Origin: Fimbriiglobus ruber
Lineage (GTDB): Bacteria > Planctomycetota > Planctomycetia > Gemmatales > Gemmataceae
Assembly: GCF_002197845.1 (NCBI RefSeq)
Contig: NZ_NIDE01000002.1
Coordinates: 372,001-436,000 of the forward strand
Length of the DNA: 64,000 nucleotides
Reading direction: 5' to 3'
In this document: positions 36,379 through 48,957 of the stretch, one piece after another
Numbering within the stretch: position 1 is the stretch's first letter
How the letters are laid out: every line of letters begins with the position of its first letter
Program-made: the position numbers and the translations under genes
Notes under the pieces: generated by a model
Database searches by the model: none
Seen by the model: only the letters and a program-made list of their open reading frames with translations
Told to the model about the DNA's origin: nothing

Positions 36379-36613
36379 GGCGTGTCTCGCGTCCTGGTGT
36401 CGTGCGAAGGGTTTCTCGCGGACGTGCTCAGATAACCGGCCTCGTCGCGAGGGGCACTGTGAGCTATCCGTGCACTGAACGATGCCGCCGGGAAGGATTG
36501 CGCGGGGTGGGCCTGATGGGGTGCCTTCTATCACAATCTCTTCACGCTGCCACCCCCAGAGATGGAACACCGTTGGGTGGCTGTAGCACAGGAATGAGAG
36601 TAAGATAACGACC

Positions 36614-37924
36614 ATGCGAATCGACGCTCTTTCTCTGCAAAACTTCTGCTGCTTCGAGAATCGGCAGTTTCAACTGGCCGAGCGATTCAACCTGCTCATC
36701 GGCGACAACGGTTCGGGTAAAACCTCGATTCTGGATGGCCTGGCGGTCGGGCTCGGTTCCCTGTTCCTGGGCCTCCGGGAACGAATCGCCGCCCGGCCCA
36801 TCCACCGCGAGGAAATTCGCTTTCGTCCACTCACCGCGGGCGAAACCCACACCCGCGAAGAGCAATTCCCCGTGGTCGTTTCGTGCGACGGGGTCGTCAA
36901 CGGGCAGTCCGGCACGTGGCGCCGGGAACTGAAGGCGGCCGATAGCCACACTACGCGGCAGGACGCCAAATGGATCGAGTCGGTCGCGCTGACCCTGGAC
37001 GAGCATGTTCGCGGCGGACGGGCGATCGTCTTACCCGTCATATCGTACTACGGCACGGGCCGGCTCTGGTACCAGAAGCGACCAAAGGCGATTGACCCGC
37101 TATCTCCGGCCTCGCGGTTTCAAGGGTATCGCGACTGTCTCGATCCGGCCTCGGACGAGAAGCGCTTACTGGCGTGGTTTAAGACTCAGGAGATTCAATC
37201 CCTCCAACAAAAGAAGTCGATCGGGGTACTGGAGGCCGTGCGTCAGGCGATTCTGGCGTGCGTCGAGGGCGCGACCCACGTGTGGTTCGATGTCGCCCAA
37301 GACGAGTTACTCTTGCGCTTCCCCGACCGCGTAGTCCCGATTTACTACCTCAGCGACGGCTACCGTAACATGCTCGCGATGGTCGCGGACATCGCGATCC
37401 GCTGCGCCACACTCAATCCGGCGATGAAAAAGCAGGCGATCCGCGACACCCCGGGCGTCGTTCTGATTGACGAGATCGATCTCCACCTGCACCCCAAATG
37501 GCAGCGGCGCGTGGTAACGGACTTGCTCGCGGCGTTCCCGAAGATCCAGTTCGTCGCCACGACGCATTCGCCGTTTATCATCCAGTCACTGGTACCGAAG
37601 GACGGGATCAAACTCTTAAACCTCGACAAGCCCGAGGCCGACGATTTCGCCGATAAAAGTGTCGAAGATATTGCCGAAAACGTGCAGGGGGTAGACGTTC
37701 CTTCACGCTCTCTGCGATATCAGGACATGATGGAAACGGCGGAGCAATATTACAGGACATTGAGGCGAACGGACACGGTTGAGCCGGAGCAGTTGGAACA
37801 ACTAAAAGACCGACTTGATGAATTAGCGAGCCGGTTCAGCGACGACCCCGCTTACCACGCCATCCTGAAAGTGGAACGCGAAGCTCGACTGGGGCAGAAC
37901 GGAGTTCACAATGCGCCCCGTTGA
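36614..37924 (+). CDS. ptuA: Septu-like defence ATPase (PtuA-like)
   Basis: This 436-residue protein shows SLQNFCCFENRQF, Walker A GDNGSGKT (30-37), an ABC-type signature-like YLSDGYRNMLAMVADIA, Walker B GVVLIDEIDLHLHPKW (Asp/Glu near 286-287) and the switch FVATTHSPFIIQSL. This is the RecF/SMC-like ATPase architecture of PtuA and related retron or defence ATPases. The following gene encodes an HNH nuclease and overlaps it by 14 bases, the arrangement of Septu (PtuA with PtuB), an anti-phage system. The defence role is inferred from the pair and has not been shown. Base use resembles the neighbouring genes. Confidence 0.85.
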   Translation: MRIDALSLQNFCCFENRQFQLAERFNLLIGDNGSGKTSILDGLAVGLGSLFLGLRERIAARPIHREEIRFRPLTAGETHTREEQFPVVVSCDGVVNGQSGTWRRELKAADSHTTRQDAKWIESVALTLDEHVRGGRAIVLPVISYYGTGRLWYQKRPKAIDPLSPASRFQGYRDCLDPASDEKRLLAWFKTQEIQSLQQKKSIGVLEAVRQAILACVEGATHVWFDVAQDELLLRFPDRVVPIYYLSDGYRNMLAMVADIAIRCATLNPAMKKQAIRDTPGVVLIDEIDLHLHPKWQRRVVTDLLAAFPKIQFVATTHSPFIIQSLVPKDGIKLLNLDKPEADDFADKSVEDIAENVQGVDVPSRSLRYQDMMETAEQYYRTLRRTDTVEPEQLEQLKDRLDELASRFSDDPAYHAILKVEREARLGQNGVHNAPR

Positions 37925-38597
37925 ACGCGGAGCCGTGCCGAACGATAACGCGGGTAATCCGAAAGTGTTCGCGAATTATGCCGATGCGCGTGCGGACTTG
38001 TACGAGCGACTCGGCCGTTTTTGTTCCTTCTGTGAACGCCCCATCAAGTCGGGCTTGGCGGTTGAACACATTCAGCATCAATATGGACATTCACATCTGG
38101 CATGTGAATGGACGAATTTCTTGTTGGCGTGCCTCAACTGCAACTCGACCAAGGGAACCCAAAATGTCCACCGGAATCAAATGCTCTTTCCCGATCAAGA
38201 CAACACCTTTCGGGGCCTTGAGTATACCGCCGGTGGCGAAGTGACATCGAGAGCGTCGTTAAGACCGCCTCAAAAAGCGAAAGCCACACGGTTGATTCGG
38301 CTCGTCGGGTTGGACAAGATGCCTCTAAACAACCCTCAAGCCGCTAATCTGCGCTGGAACGATCGGCGCGAGGCTTGGGAGAAGGCGAACCGATATCTCG
38401 ACAAATTCCAAACCGGAATGGTGGCGATCGACGCCGTCGTGGATTTGTGCAAGTCCGATGGCCACTGGTCGATCTGGATGACTGTTTTCGCCAACATCCC
38501 AGATGTGTGCTTGGCTCTAATCGGAGCAATCCCCGGCACTGCCGCTTGTTTCAATACGAACGGCGCCCCCATCCAGCGTCCGGGCGGTCACATTTGA
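37911..38597 (+). CDS. ptuB: HNH endonuclease (PtuB-like)
   Basis: The ATG at 37911 lies inside the end of the ATPase gene, so translation is probably coupled. The 228-residue protein has a zinc-finger HNH core: FCSFCERP (Cys38, Cys41), AVEHIQHQ (Glu52-His53), WTNFLLACLNCNSTKG (Asn69, Cys74, Cys77, Asn78, Lys81). The C-terminal half is less conserved, with a helix-rich region around WNDRREAWEKANRYLDKF. In Septu the nuclease is held by the ATPase and cuts nucleic acid when infection is sensed. Family assignment rests on the HNH motif and its coupling to the ATPase gene. Confidence 0.85.
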   Translation: MRPVERGAVPNDNAGNPKVFANYADARADLYERLGRFCSFCERPIKSGLAVEHIQHQYGHSHLACEWTNFLLACLNCNSTKGTQNVHRNQMLFPDQDNTFRGLEYTAGGEVTSRASLRPPQKAKATRLIRLVGLDKMPLNNPQAANLRWNDRREAWEKANRYLDKFQTGMVAIDAVVDLCKSDGHWSIWMTVFANIPDVCLALIGAIPGTAACFNTNGAPIQRPGGHI

Positions 38598-38665
38598 GAA
38601 GTGATGCGATCGCCTACACGATGCTGTTTGTCGCTTCGACGCGTCAGCACGCACGGTCAACAGTG

Positions 38666-38687
38666 CCGGGCGCACAAAGGCGCCCGG
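38666..38687 (+). terminator. Possible terminator hairpin after ptuB
   Basis: An 8-bp stem (CCGGGCGC with GCGCCCGG) encloses a 6-base loop about 70 bases after the ptuB stop. No T-run follows, so this is a weak call. Confidence 0.35.
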
Positions 38688-38722
38688 TCGTCAGTGCAAA
38701 CGGCGTGAGTCTGCCCGTCTCA

Positions 38723-39076
38723 TCAACCCCGCTGTGCCCACAGCCACGCGTACCACTCCGCCAACCCGTCGCCCTTGGTCGCCGAGATCGAGATCACGCG
38801 GAGGCGGGGGTTCACCTGACGGGCGTACGCGATGCGGCGGTCGACGTCGAACGTGACGTACGGCAGCAGGTCAACCTTGTTCAGCAGCATCACCTCGCTG
38901 GCCCGGAACATGTGCGGGTACTTGATCGGCTTGTCTTCCCCCTCGGTCACGGACACGATCGCCACCTTCGCCCGCTCGCCCAGGTCGAACAGGGCCGGGC
39001 AGACCAGGTTGCCGACGTTCTCGATCATCACCACCGAGTTGGCCGGCGGGTCGAACTGCTTCAACCCGCGGCTCAA
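38723..39076 (-). pseudogene. Truncated duplicate of the hypB 3' end
   Basis: This fragment matches codons for the last ~117 residues of hypB (43819-44172), with only about 15-20 base differences in ~350 by eye. It includes VVMIENVGNLVCPALFDLGE and LLPYVTFDVD. Homology stops sharply at 39076, just after the codons for the hypB stretch GLKQLDPP (here GLKQFDPP). There is no nucleotide-binding N-terminus, and the apparent TTG start is incidental. The two copies flank the histidine kinase gene as direct repeats. Confidence 0.9.
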
Positions 39077-39273
39077 CGCCCGGGCCGATTCCCGCCGGCG
39101 TAGGAAAAATCAGGCGAGGTGCGATCTCCACATCGAATTTTGAGGCAGACACACCAATCGTCCGACTGACCGGCCGACGCTTCAAGCTATACTCGAATAA
39201 CTCCTGCAGATCCACTCGATATCGGCCCCGATACGGGCAGACTCGGGGTTCGAGCCGCCTCAGGTGCCCTTCG

Positions 39274-43602
<4,329 letters not shown>

Positions 43603-43717
43603 CGGCGGCCCCATATTCCGCGGGCCGGATAGCCGTGACGTTAACGAAGGTGAAATAAGTGATTCTGGTCGTCAGAAGGCAGATCGGTCAGCGGTTCCCC
43701 ATCGTTCTCTTCGGAGG

Positions 43718-43743
43718 CCGCGAGCGTCGATCGACGCTCGCGG
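43718..43743. terminator. Bidirectional terminator-like palindrome
   Basis: A perfect 26-base palindrome (CCGCGAGCGTCGA and its complement) lies between the convergent kinase and hypB genes, well placed to end both transcripts. No clear T-run is present on either side. Confidence 0.6.
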
Positions 43744-43818
43744 GCTGATGGCATTTCCGAAAAACACCGCACTTCGCGGTTCAACTCGCATGGCTATGTC
43801 GACTTTCTGATTCCCTCA

Positions 43819-44778
43819 TTACCCCCGTTGCGCCCGCAGCCACGCGTACCACTCCGCCAACCCATCGCCCTTGGTCGCCGAGATCGAAATCACGCGGAGG
43901 CGGGGGTTCACCTGACGGGCGTACGCGATGCAGCGGTCGACGTCGAACGTGACGTACGGCAGCAGGTCGATCTTGTTCAGTAGCATCACTTCGCTGGCCC
44001 GGAACATGTGCGGATATTTGATCGGCTTGTCTTCCCCCTCGGTCACGGACACGATCGCCACCTTCGCCCGCTCGCCCAGGTCGAACAGGGCCGGGCAGAC
44101 CAGGTTGCCGACGTTCTCGATCATCACCACCGAGTTGGCCGGCGGGTCGAGTTGCTTCAACCCGCGGCTCACCATCAAGGCGTCCAGGTGGCAGCCGGTG
44201 CCGGTATTGATCTGTACGACCCGAGCGCCCGTCGCCCGAATCCGCTCGGCGTCGTTGGCCGTCTCCTGATCGCCCTCGATGACGGTCAGCGACAGTTCAC
44301 CGCCCAGGTCGCGGATGGTGCGTTCCAGTAGGGTCGTCTTGCCCGCGCCCGGCGAGCTGACCAGATTCAGCGCGAGGATGTTCCGCCCGTCGAGCCAGCC
44401 CCGGTTCCGCTCCGCGAGGACGTTGTTCTTGCCCAGGATCTGCTCCTGGAGGTGCAACGTACTCGGGGCGTGCGAGTGCGCGGGACCGTGGTCGTGCGAA
44501 TGGGAATGCGTGTGTTCGTGGCCGTGGTCGTGCGTATGGGGGTGATCGTGATCGTGTTCGTGCGTGTGAGGGTGATCGTGGCCCGCGGCGTGTTCGTGGG
44601 AGTGACTGTGGCCTTGATCGTGCGAGTGGCTATGACCGTGCGAATGCGTGTGGCCCTGTTCGGTCGACTTGGCTCCCAAGGGGTGGACGTGGTCGTCGTG
44701 CATGAGAAACCGCTCTCCGGTTTGCAGGTCAGTTAAGACCGCCCCGTCTTCTTCGGAGCAGCCGCAGGTGAGGCACAT
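43819..44778 (-). CDS. hypB: Hydrogenase nickel incorporation GTPase HypB
   Basis: The ATG at 44778 (MCLTCGCSEEDG) is chosen because it gives the CxxCGC N-terminal metal motif and overlaps the hypA stop by one base. The 319-residue protein then has a His-rich stretch (about 48-108, many HSH/HDH units), a nickel store. The GTPase domain follows: SSPGAGKTTLLE (P-loop), EGDQETANDAERI, NTGTGCHLDA, IENVGNLVCPA and LNKIDLLPY. HypB, with HypA, delivers Ni to the hydrogenase large subunit. It is the last gene of the hydrogenase locus. Confidence 0.97.
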   Translation of the reverse strand: MCLTCGCSEEDGAVLTDLQTGERFLMHDDHVHPLGAKSTEQGHTHSHGHSHSHDQGHSHSHEHAAGHDHPHTHEHDHDHPHTHDHGHEHTHSHSHDHGPAHSHAPSTLHLQEQILGKNNVLAERNRGWLDGRNILALNLVSSPGAGKTTLLERTIRDLGGELSLTVIEGDQETANDAERIRATGARVVQINTGTGCHLDALMVSRGLKQLDPPANSVVMIENVGNLVCPALFDLGERAKVAIVSVTEGEDKPIKYPHMFRASEVMLLNKIDLLPYVTFDVDRCIAYARQVNPRLRVISISATKGDGLAEWYAWLRAQRG

Positions 44779-45107
44779 TATTCGACCTCGATTTGGGTAA
44801 CGCGCAACTCTTCGCCGGACAGCCATTCCAGGTCGGTACACCCGCACTCGCACCGGCCGAACGGCCGGTCCAAGGCCACCATTCCGGCACACGCCCGGCA
44901 CTTGGCCGTCCCCGGGATCTCGATGATTTGAAGTTCCGCCCCCGCGACCGACGTGTCTTCCGCGCACATCTCGAAACAGAACCGGACCGCGTCCGGCAGC
45001 ACGGCCGACAGGCGGCCGATTTCGACGACGACTTTACGAACGCGCCGGCCGTCGGCTCGTGCCTCGGCCAGCTCGACGATTTCCTGGGTGATGCCGAGTT
45101 CGTGCAT
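44778..45107 (-). CDS. hypA: Hydrogenase nickel chaperone HypA
   Basis: This 109-residue protein begins MHELGITQEIVELAE, with the nickel-binding His2 of HypA. A zinc site is formed by CRAC and CECGC near residues 73-95. The stop overlaps the hypB start (TAATG). HypA and HypB insert Ni into the large subunit after HypCDEF have placed Fe(CN)2CO. Confidence 0.96.
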   Translation of the reverse strand: MHELGITQEIVELAEARADGRRVRKVVVEIGRLSAVLPDAVRFCFEMCAEDTSVAGAELQIIEIPGTAKCRACAGMVALDRPFGRCECGCTDLEWLSGEELRVTQIEVE

Positions 45108-45124
45108 GTCGAAAACGAACTACC

Positions 45125-45247
45125 TTACATCGCCCGGATGCGGAGGTAACGCATCATGGACGGGATGGCGAACAACAATCCGACCAAAAAGATCGTCTCG
45201 GAGATCACCGCGATAATCCCGCCGACGATTCGCTCGAGAATAGACAT
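45125..45247 (-). CDS. 40-residue single-helix protein (DUF6893-like) in hydrogenase locus
   Basis: This short gene (ATG at 45247, TAA at 45125-45127) encodes 40 residues: MSILERIVGGIIAVISETIF, then a hydrophobic run through LVGLLFAIPSMM, and it ends RYLRIRAM. The pattern of a membrane helix followed by a basic RYLRIR tail is what I recall for DUF6893 small proteins in actinobacterial group 1h hydrogenase clusters. GGGAGG lies upstream. It sits between hypA and the maturation protease on the same strand. Its role is unknown. It might tether or couple the enzyme to the membrane. Confidence 0.75.
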   Translation of the reverse strand: MSILERIVGGIIAVISETIFLVGLLFAIPSMMRYLRIRAM

Positions 45248-45266
45248 GGACGTCCCTCCCTTGAGT

Positions 45267-45770
45267 TTAAGTCACCGTACCCGGACGGTCGTCGATCGCC
45301 GGCCCGAGGAATTCCCGGGCCAGTTCTTCGGCCATCCGGGCCGCTTCCTCGACCGCCGCCTGCACCGGCTCGCTCAGCCCCATCGCCCCTTCGTCCTCGT
45401 CGCCGAGCCACGCAGGCTCGCACCCGATCACCCGCAGCCACGGCGGGCGGCCGCCGAAGGATGCCACCAGTCTCAAAACGTGGTCGGGCGTCAAGGCGTG
45501 GGGGTCGACCGCGACGGCCTCTTCGACCGGTCCCGGTTCGATCACGTACAGCGTTCCAGGCGGCCGGCCGCGCGAAGTCGCGTCGAGCAAGACAGCGCCA
45601 TCATACCCCTCAAGCAGGGCACATGCCAGATCGAAGCCCCGTGTGCCGAAATCCTTTACGTATACGCCCTCGGCTTGCGGCCGCCCGGCCAGGACGCGGG
45701 CGACCTCGCAGCCGAACGCGTCGTCGCCCCGGAAGATGTTGCCGATGCCGGCGAGCAAGAGCCGCCGCAT
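45267..45770 (-). CDS. [NiFe]-hydrogenase maturation protease
   Basis: This 167-residue protein has the HycI/HupD layout: LLLAGIGNIFRGDDAFGCEV at the N-terminus with the nickel-binding Asp/Glu positions, DGAVLLDATSRG for the second acidic ligand, and a central RVIGCEPAW, where many relatives have a His. After Ni insertion it removes the C-terminal tail of the large subunit behind DPCxxCxxH. The start ATG overlaps the preceding gene's stop by one base (TGATG). Confidence 0.93.
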   Translation of the reverse strand: MRRLLLAGIGNIFRGDDAFGCEVARVLAGRPQAEGVYVKDFGTRGFDLACALLEGYDGAVLLDATSRGRPPGTLYVIEPGPVEEAVAVDPHALTPDHVLRLVASFGGRPPWLRVIGCEPAWLGDEDEGAMGLSEPVQAAVEEAARMAEELAREFLGPAIDDRPGTVT

Positions 45771-46126
45771 CAGCCGTTCTCCGCCGGCGGGGAGAACGGT
45801 TCGACCTCGTTGGCGCGGAAAAAGAAGCGGTGCGCAATCTGTCGGGCCACGCCCAAATCTCGGCCGGGGTCGTCGTCCACCGTCACCGCGAAATGGATGT
45901 TTCCCTCGAAGTCCTGCTCGATCGCCTCGATGGTCGCCACCTTGCCGTCCAGGGCGATGTCCATGATGTCGGCCCGGCGGCGGGGGCGCAGGCGAACGCG
46001 ATCGCCGGCCCGCACGGTCACCCCGCGCACGACGACCTCGCTCGGGGCCACGGTCGGTTCATCCCACGGGGCGGGACCGGGAAAGGGATTCACGACTAGC
46101 CTCTTGGGACGCTGACTCGAACACAT
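45770..46126 (-). CDS. Conserved hydrogenase-locus protein of unknown function
   Basis: The frame runs to 46189. I place the start at the ATG at 46126, but a GTG at 46093 (VNPFPGPAPWDEP) is also possible, since the conserved-looking part begins there. The ~118-residue product is a small beta domain: VTVRAGDRVRLRPRRRADIM, ALDGKVATIEAIEQDFEGNI, HFAVTVDDDPGRDLG. A similar ~100-residue protein accompanies group 1h hydrogenases, as far as I recall. It probably assists assembly or regulation. It is translationally coupled to the protease gene. Confidence 0.65.
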   Translation of the reverse strand: MCSSQRPKRLVVNPFPGPAPWDEPTVAPSEVVVRGVTVRAGDRVRLRPRRRADIMDIALDGKVATIEAIEQDFEGNIHFAVTVDDDPGRDLGVARQIAHRFFFRANEVEPFSPPAENG

Positions 46127-46205
46127 TTCCCGAGTTCCACAGGCCGCGTTGCAACGGGCCGCGACAATCAGGGAACACAGGGGAAGCATTTGTAGTAATC
46201 ACGAT

Positions 46206-47249
46206 TCAGGGCGTGGGCTTCGACAATTCTGCACGGAAGGTCTGGACATCGGGGCAACTTAAGGCCGTGCGAAGGAGGGCTTGCAACCGGACTTCGTCCG
46301 CGACCCCTTCCAGTTCCACGGAAAGCCCAGATTCGGCAGGGAAGCGGGTGGCCAGAGTCTCAACGACGACCTCGCGCAAGACGCCCAAGGTCTTCATCCA
46401 AGCCTCTTCCGCCTTCCTGGCTTCTTCAACCCGCTGGGCTTTTTTCAGAAACTCCTCCTCCATTTGTTTATGGAGTTTCTCGAAATCCTTTTGCTGTTTC
46501 TCCAAGCCTTCACGGACGCCTTCACGGATGCTTTCACGGATGTATGCCTCGGCTTCTTCCTTGGCTAGCTTGCGCATCAGCGCGTAGGCTTCGTCCAGGA
46601 CTGGAGATTCGATCATGGCTCGCTCCTCTCCGAACAGATCCAGCATTTTGTGACCCGGGTAGGCCAGGCCGGCCAGGATCCTGGTCACCGCGCTCAAACC
46701 TTGATAATCCCGCTTTTCCGTCACGCGGTCGAGGGCATCCTTGCACCGCCGGAGTACGTCCTCGGGCGGGTCGCCCGATCGGGCCAGCGGAACCCACGGG
46801 ACCAGTCCCGCATCGCCCGTGGCCAGCAAGTCATCCGCGTTCAACTCCCACAGCCGGGTCACGCGCCACGAACCCGCGAGCCGGGCCGTCGCCCGGCGGC
46901 TAACCCGCTCGGCCACCCCACTGACTTCCACGTTCCCCTTGGGCCGCAGCACCAACATCACGACGTCGGGCACGACTCCACGAACCAGGTTGATGAGGAA
47001 TAAATCCTCCAACACCTGGCGGTCGGCGTCGGACGACGGGTAGGTTTCGATCTCCACCAGGACCAGGGTCGGTTGGTCCTCGCCCGGGAACCGGACCTCG
47101 AGCAACCCGTCCGCGAGCCGCCGCGGGGCGACGGTTTCGGGCTGGAGGGGCCGCCAGGTGGTGAAGCCGTCCAAACCGGCCAACTTCAGGATAGCGTCTC
47201 CGTGATGGGTGAGCAGCCATTTGCCGCTGCGATCCTTGTCCTGCCGCAT
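46206..47249 (-). CDS. Rpn/PD-(D/E)XK-nuclease-like protein (DUF4351-type)
   Basis: This 347-residue protein carries LLEVRFPGEDQPTLVLVEIE followed by TYPSSDADRQVLEDLFLINL, matching the acidic and E-x-E core of the Rpn/YhgA-like PD-(D/E)XK group that is abundant in planctomycetes. A charged coiled-coil region near 230-285 (EKQQKDFEKLHKQMEEEFLK) precedes the C-terminus. It lies inside the hydrogenase gene run, on the same strand, with 79 bases on one side and 59 on the other. Unlike its neighbours it is not overlapped, so it may be an insertion into the locus. Its biological target is unknown. Confidence 0.78.
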   Translation of the reverse strand: MRQDKDRSGKWLLTHHGDAILKLAGLDGFTTWRPLQPETVAPRRLADGLLEVRFPGEDQPTLVLVEIETYPSSDADRQVLEDLFLINLVRGVVPDVVMLVLRPKGNVEVSGVAERVSRRATARLAGSWRVTRLWELNADDLLATGDAGLVPWVPLARSGDPPEDVLRRCKDALDRVTEKRDYQGLSAVTRILAGLAYPGHKMLDLFGEERAMIESPVLDEAYALMRKLAKEEAEAYIRESIREGVREGLEKQQKDFEKLHKQMEEEFLKKAQRVEEARKAEEAWMKTLGVLREVVVETLATRFPAESGLSVELEGVADEVRLQALLRTALSCPDVQTFRAELSKPTP

Positions 47250-47308
47250 CGGCCCCCCGACTCATGTACGGACCCGGCTCCCGGCGCGGATCGGGCAAAA
47301 CCGGGAAA

Positions 47309-48319
47309 TTATCTGTAACCATGTTCTTCGGCCGCCGGCTTCACGCCGCGGAGCGTGCCGTGCAGCCGCATCAGGTCGTCCCCGGTGAGCGCTTCCGTTC
47401 GGGCGAGGAGGGCGTCGGCCCGCGGGTCGGCCGCCCGCATTTCTCGCTTCTCGTCGTCCGTCATCGTCAGGATGCGGAGCGTCAGAATCTCGTCGATCTC
47501 GGTCGCGTCGAACAGGTCGCCCGGGCTCTCGGGGGCGATCTCCGGGTAGTCGTAGAGGATGATCGGGGACGCGAGCAGCGTGTCCCGCGCACCGGCCCCG
47601 CCGACCAGCACCGGCCAGACGCCGACGTTCATGCACCCGGCGACCGCTTCCCGTAATGCGTCGGGCGGGTCGAACAGGGACACGAACGCCCCGCCGCGTC
47701 CCGCTTCCAAAATCACGTGCGTCGAGACCAGTGACACCGGCAGCAGCTCCTCGCGGCCGCCGGCCGGGTGTTCCGGCTCGGTCAGGTTCACGACGCGCAC
47801 GGTGAGCCGGACGAGGCCGGCCGCCACCTCGTTCGTCTGCCATTCGACGGCCCCGCGGACCTCACTCTGGTCCCGCACGACCTCGCCGATGTCGTCGCCG
47901 GTCGGACCGCGGAGGGTTTCGCGGACCTGGCGGCGGGGGAACGAAAACTCGTGCCGGCCCTCCGACGCGCCGAGCCCAGGTATGTCGACTTCGACCCCGC
48001 GGTCCTCGGCTTCCTGCCACGCCGGGCCGCGCCGGCCGTCGGCGTGGTGCAACAACCGGGTGACCAGGTGCAGGAACCGCACGCGGATGCGGACGGTCGC
48101 CTCCGATCCGCCTTCCACCAGACACTCGGTCTGGAGGGAACTCGGCTCGTCCGCGGCGCGGGCCAACTCGCAGTCCTGCGGGAAGAGCCCGCCGAACGTC
48201 CACCGCTGCCGGTTCTTGACCGACGTCGGCCGGTACGGGTAGAGCAAATACCCTTCGTACAAGACCGCGTCCGCGATCCGGTCGACCAGCGGCCGGCTTG
48301 TGGGCTCGCCTTCGCTCAT
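47309..48319 (-). CDS. Conserved protein of group 1h hydrogenase clusters, function unknown
   Basis: The ATG at 48319 (MSEGEPTSRPLVDRIADAVL) overlaps the upstream DUF6084 stop (ATGA), fixing the start; the longer frame to 48742 is not used. The 336-residue protein opens with YEGYLLYPYRPTSVKNRQRW, followed by TFGGLFPQDCELARA. Beta-rich stretches follow (HEFSFPRRQVRE, LVRLTVRVVNLTE), then PIILYDYPEIAPESPGDLFD, an acidic DATEIDEILTLRI and a helical C-terminus. I recall this protein as a regular companion of actinobacterial-type hydrogenases. No catalytic motif is clear. It is likely an assembly or electron-transfer accessory. Confidence 0.75.
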   Translation of the reverse strand: MSEGEPTSRPLVDRIADAVLYEGYLLYPYRPTSVKNRQRWTFGGLFPQDCELARAADEPSSLQTECLVEGGSEATVRIRVRFLHLVTRLLHHADGRRGPAWQEAEDRGVEVDIPGLGASEGRHEFSFPRRQVRETLRGPTGDDIGEVVRDQSEVRGAVEWQTNEVAAGLVRLTVRVVNLTEPEHPAGGREELLPVSLVSTHVILEAGRGGAFVSLFDPPDALREAVAGCMNVGVWPVLVGGAGARDTLLASPIILYDYPEIAPESPGDLFDATEIDEILTLRILTMTDDEKREMRAADPRADALLARTEALTGDDLMRLHGTLRGVKPAAEEHGYR

Positions 48320-48957
48320 GGGCTCGCCTCCGCGGGCAGGAGCCGTTCGAGCGCCTGCTCCCAGGTCGGCAGGCCGTTCGCCGACTTGAACCGGTAGAGC
48401 CGGTCGAACACGTCTTGCGGCAGGCAGAGCCACGCGGAGTTCGGGTAGTATTGGGCCATCATCTCCCGCCACACCGCGGCCGGCAGCCGGTACTCGGTTT
48501 CCCGGTCCCACGGCACCTGGGCGACCTGGAGGCTGCCGGCCGGTCCCTCGTAGAAGATCGTCCCGCTGAACAGCAGTTTGACCACGATGTCGCCGGTTTC
48601 CAGGGCGTAAAAATATTTGGTCGCGCCGATGTTGAAGTCGAATGTACACGGCACCGGCAGGTCGAATCGGGCCTCCCCCTCGAACGCCGGCACCATCGCC
48701 GCGGCGTGCGTCCAGAGCATGCTCCGGAGCGTCTGCCCCCACCGCGACGGCTCGCCGAACAGCTCGACCAGCCGCGCCTTGTCGCCGGGCGTGTACGTCC
48801 GCGCGGTCGGGTCGATCCGCAGTTGGCAGCGGAGGGCGATGGCATGAATCGGCTCGTTCGCCGGGGTATTCGTGACCCGCAGTTTAAACACCAGTTGCGG
48901 GGCGGCGGCGTACGCGACGGCCTCCACCCCCTCGGCCCGGAAGCCCAGATCAGGCAT
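48316..48957 (-). CDS. DUF6084-family hydrogenase accessory protein
   Basis: The internal ATG at 48957 (MPDLGFRAEGVEAVAYAAAP) is preferred; it overlaps the upstream gene by 8 bases. The 213-residue product is beta-rich: LVFKLRVTNTPANEPIHAIA, LRCQLRIDP, FDLPVPCTFDFNIGATKYF and a late YYPNSAWLCLPQDVFDRLYR. The sequence and position match DUF6084, a family known to me from group 1h hydrogenase clusters. No biochemical role is known. Confidence 0.8.
   Translation of the reverse strand: MPDLGFRAEGVEAVAYAAAPQLVFKLRVTNTPANEPIHAIALRCQLRIDPTARTYTPGDKARLVELFGEPSRWGQTLRSMLWTHAAAMVPAFEGEARFDLPVPCTFDFNIGATKYFYALETGDIVVKLLFSGTIFYEGPAGSLQVAQVPWDRETEYRLPAAVWREMMAQYYPNSAWLCLPQDVFDRLYRFKSANGLPTWEQALERLLPAEASP

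Noticed and set aside
45770-46189. Longest start (46189) for the small conserved hydrogenase-locus gene
   Set aside because: The extra residues (MLPLCSLIVAARCNAACG) do not look like the conserved domain, which begins near 46093; a start at 46126 or 46093 is more likely.
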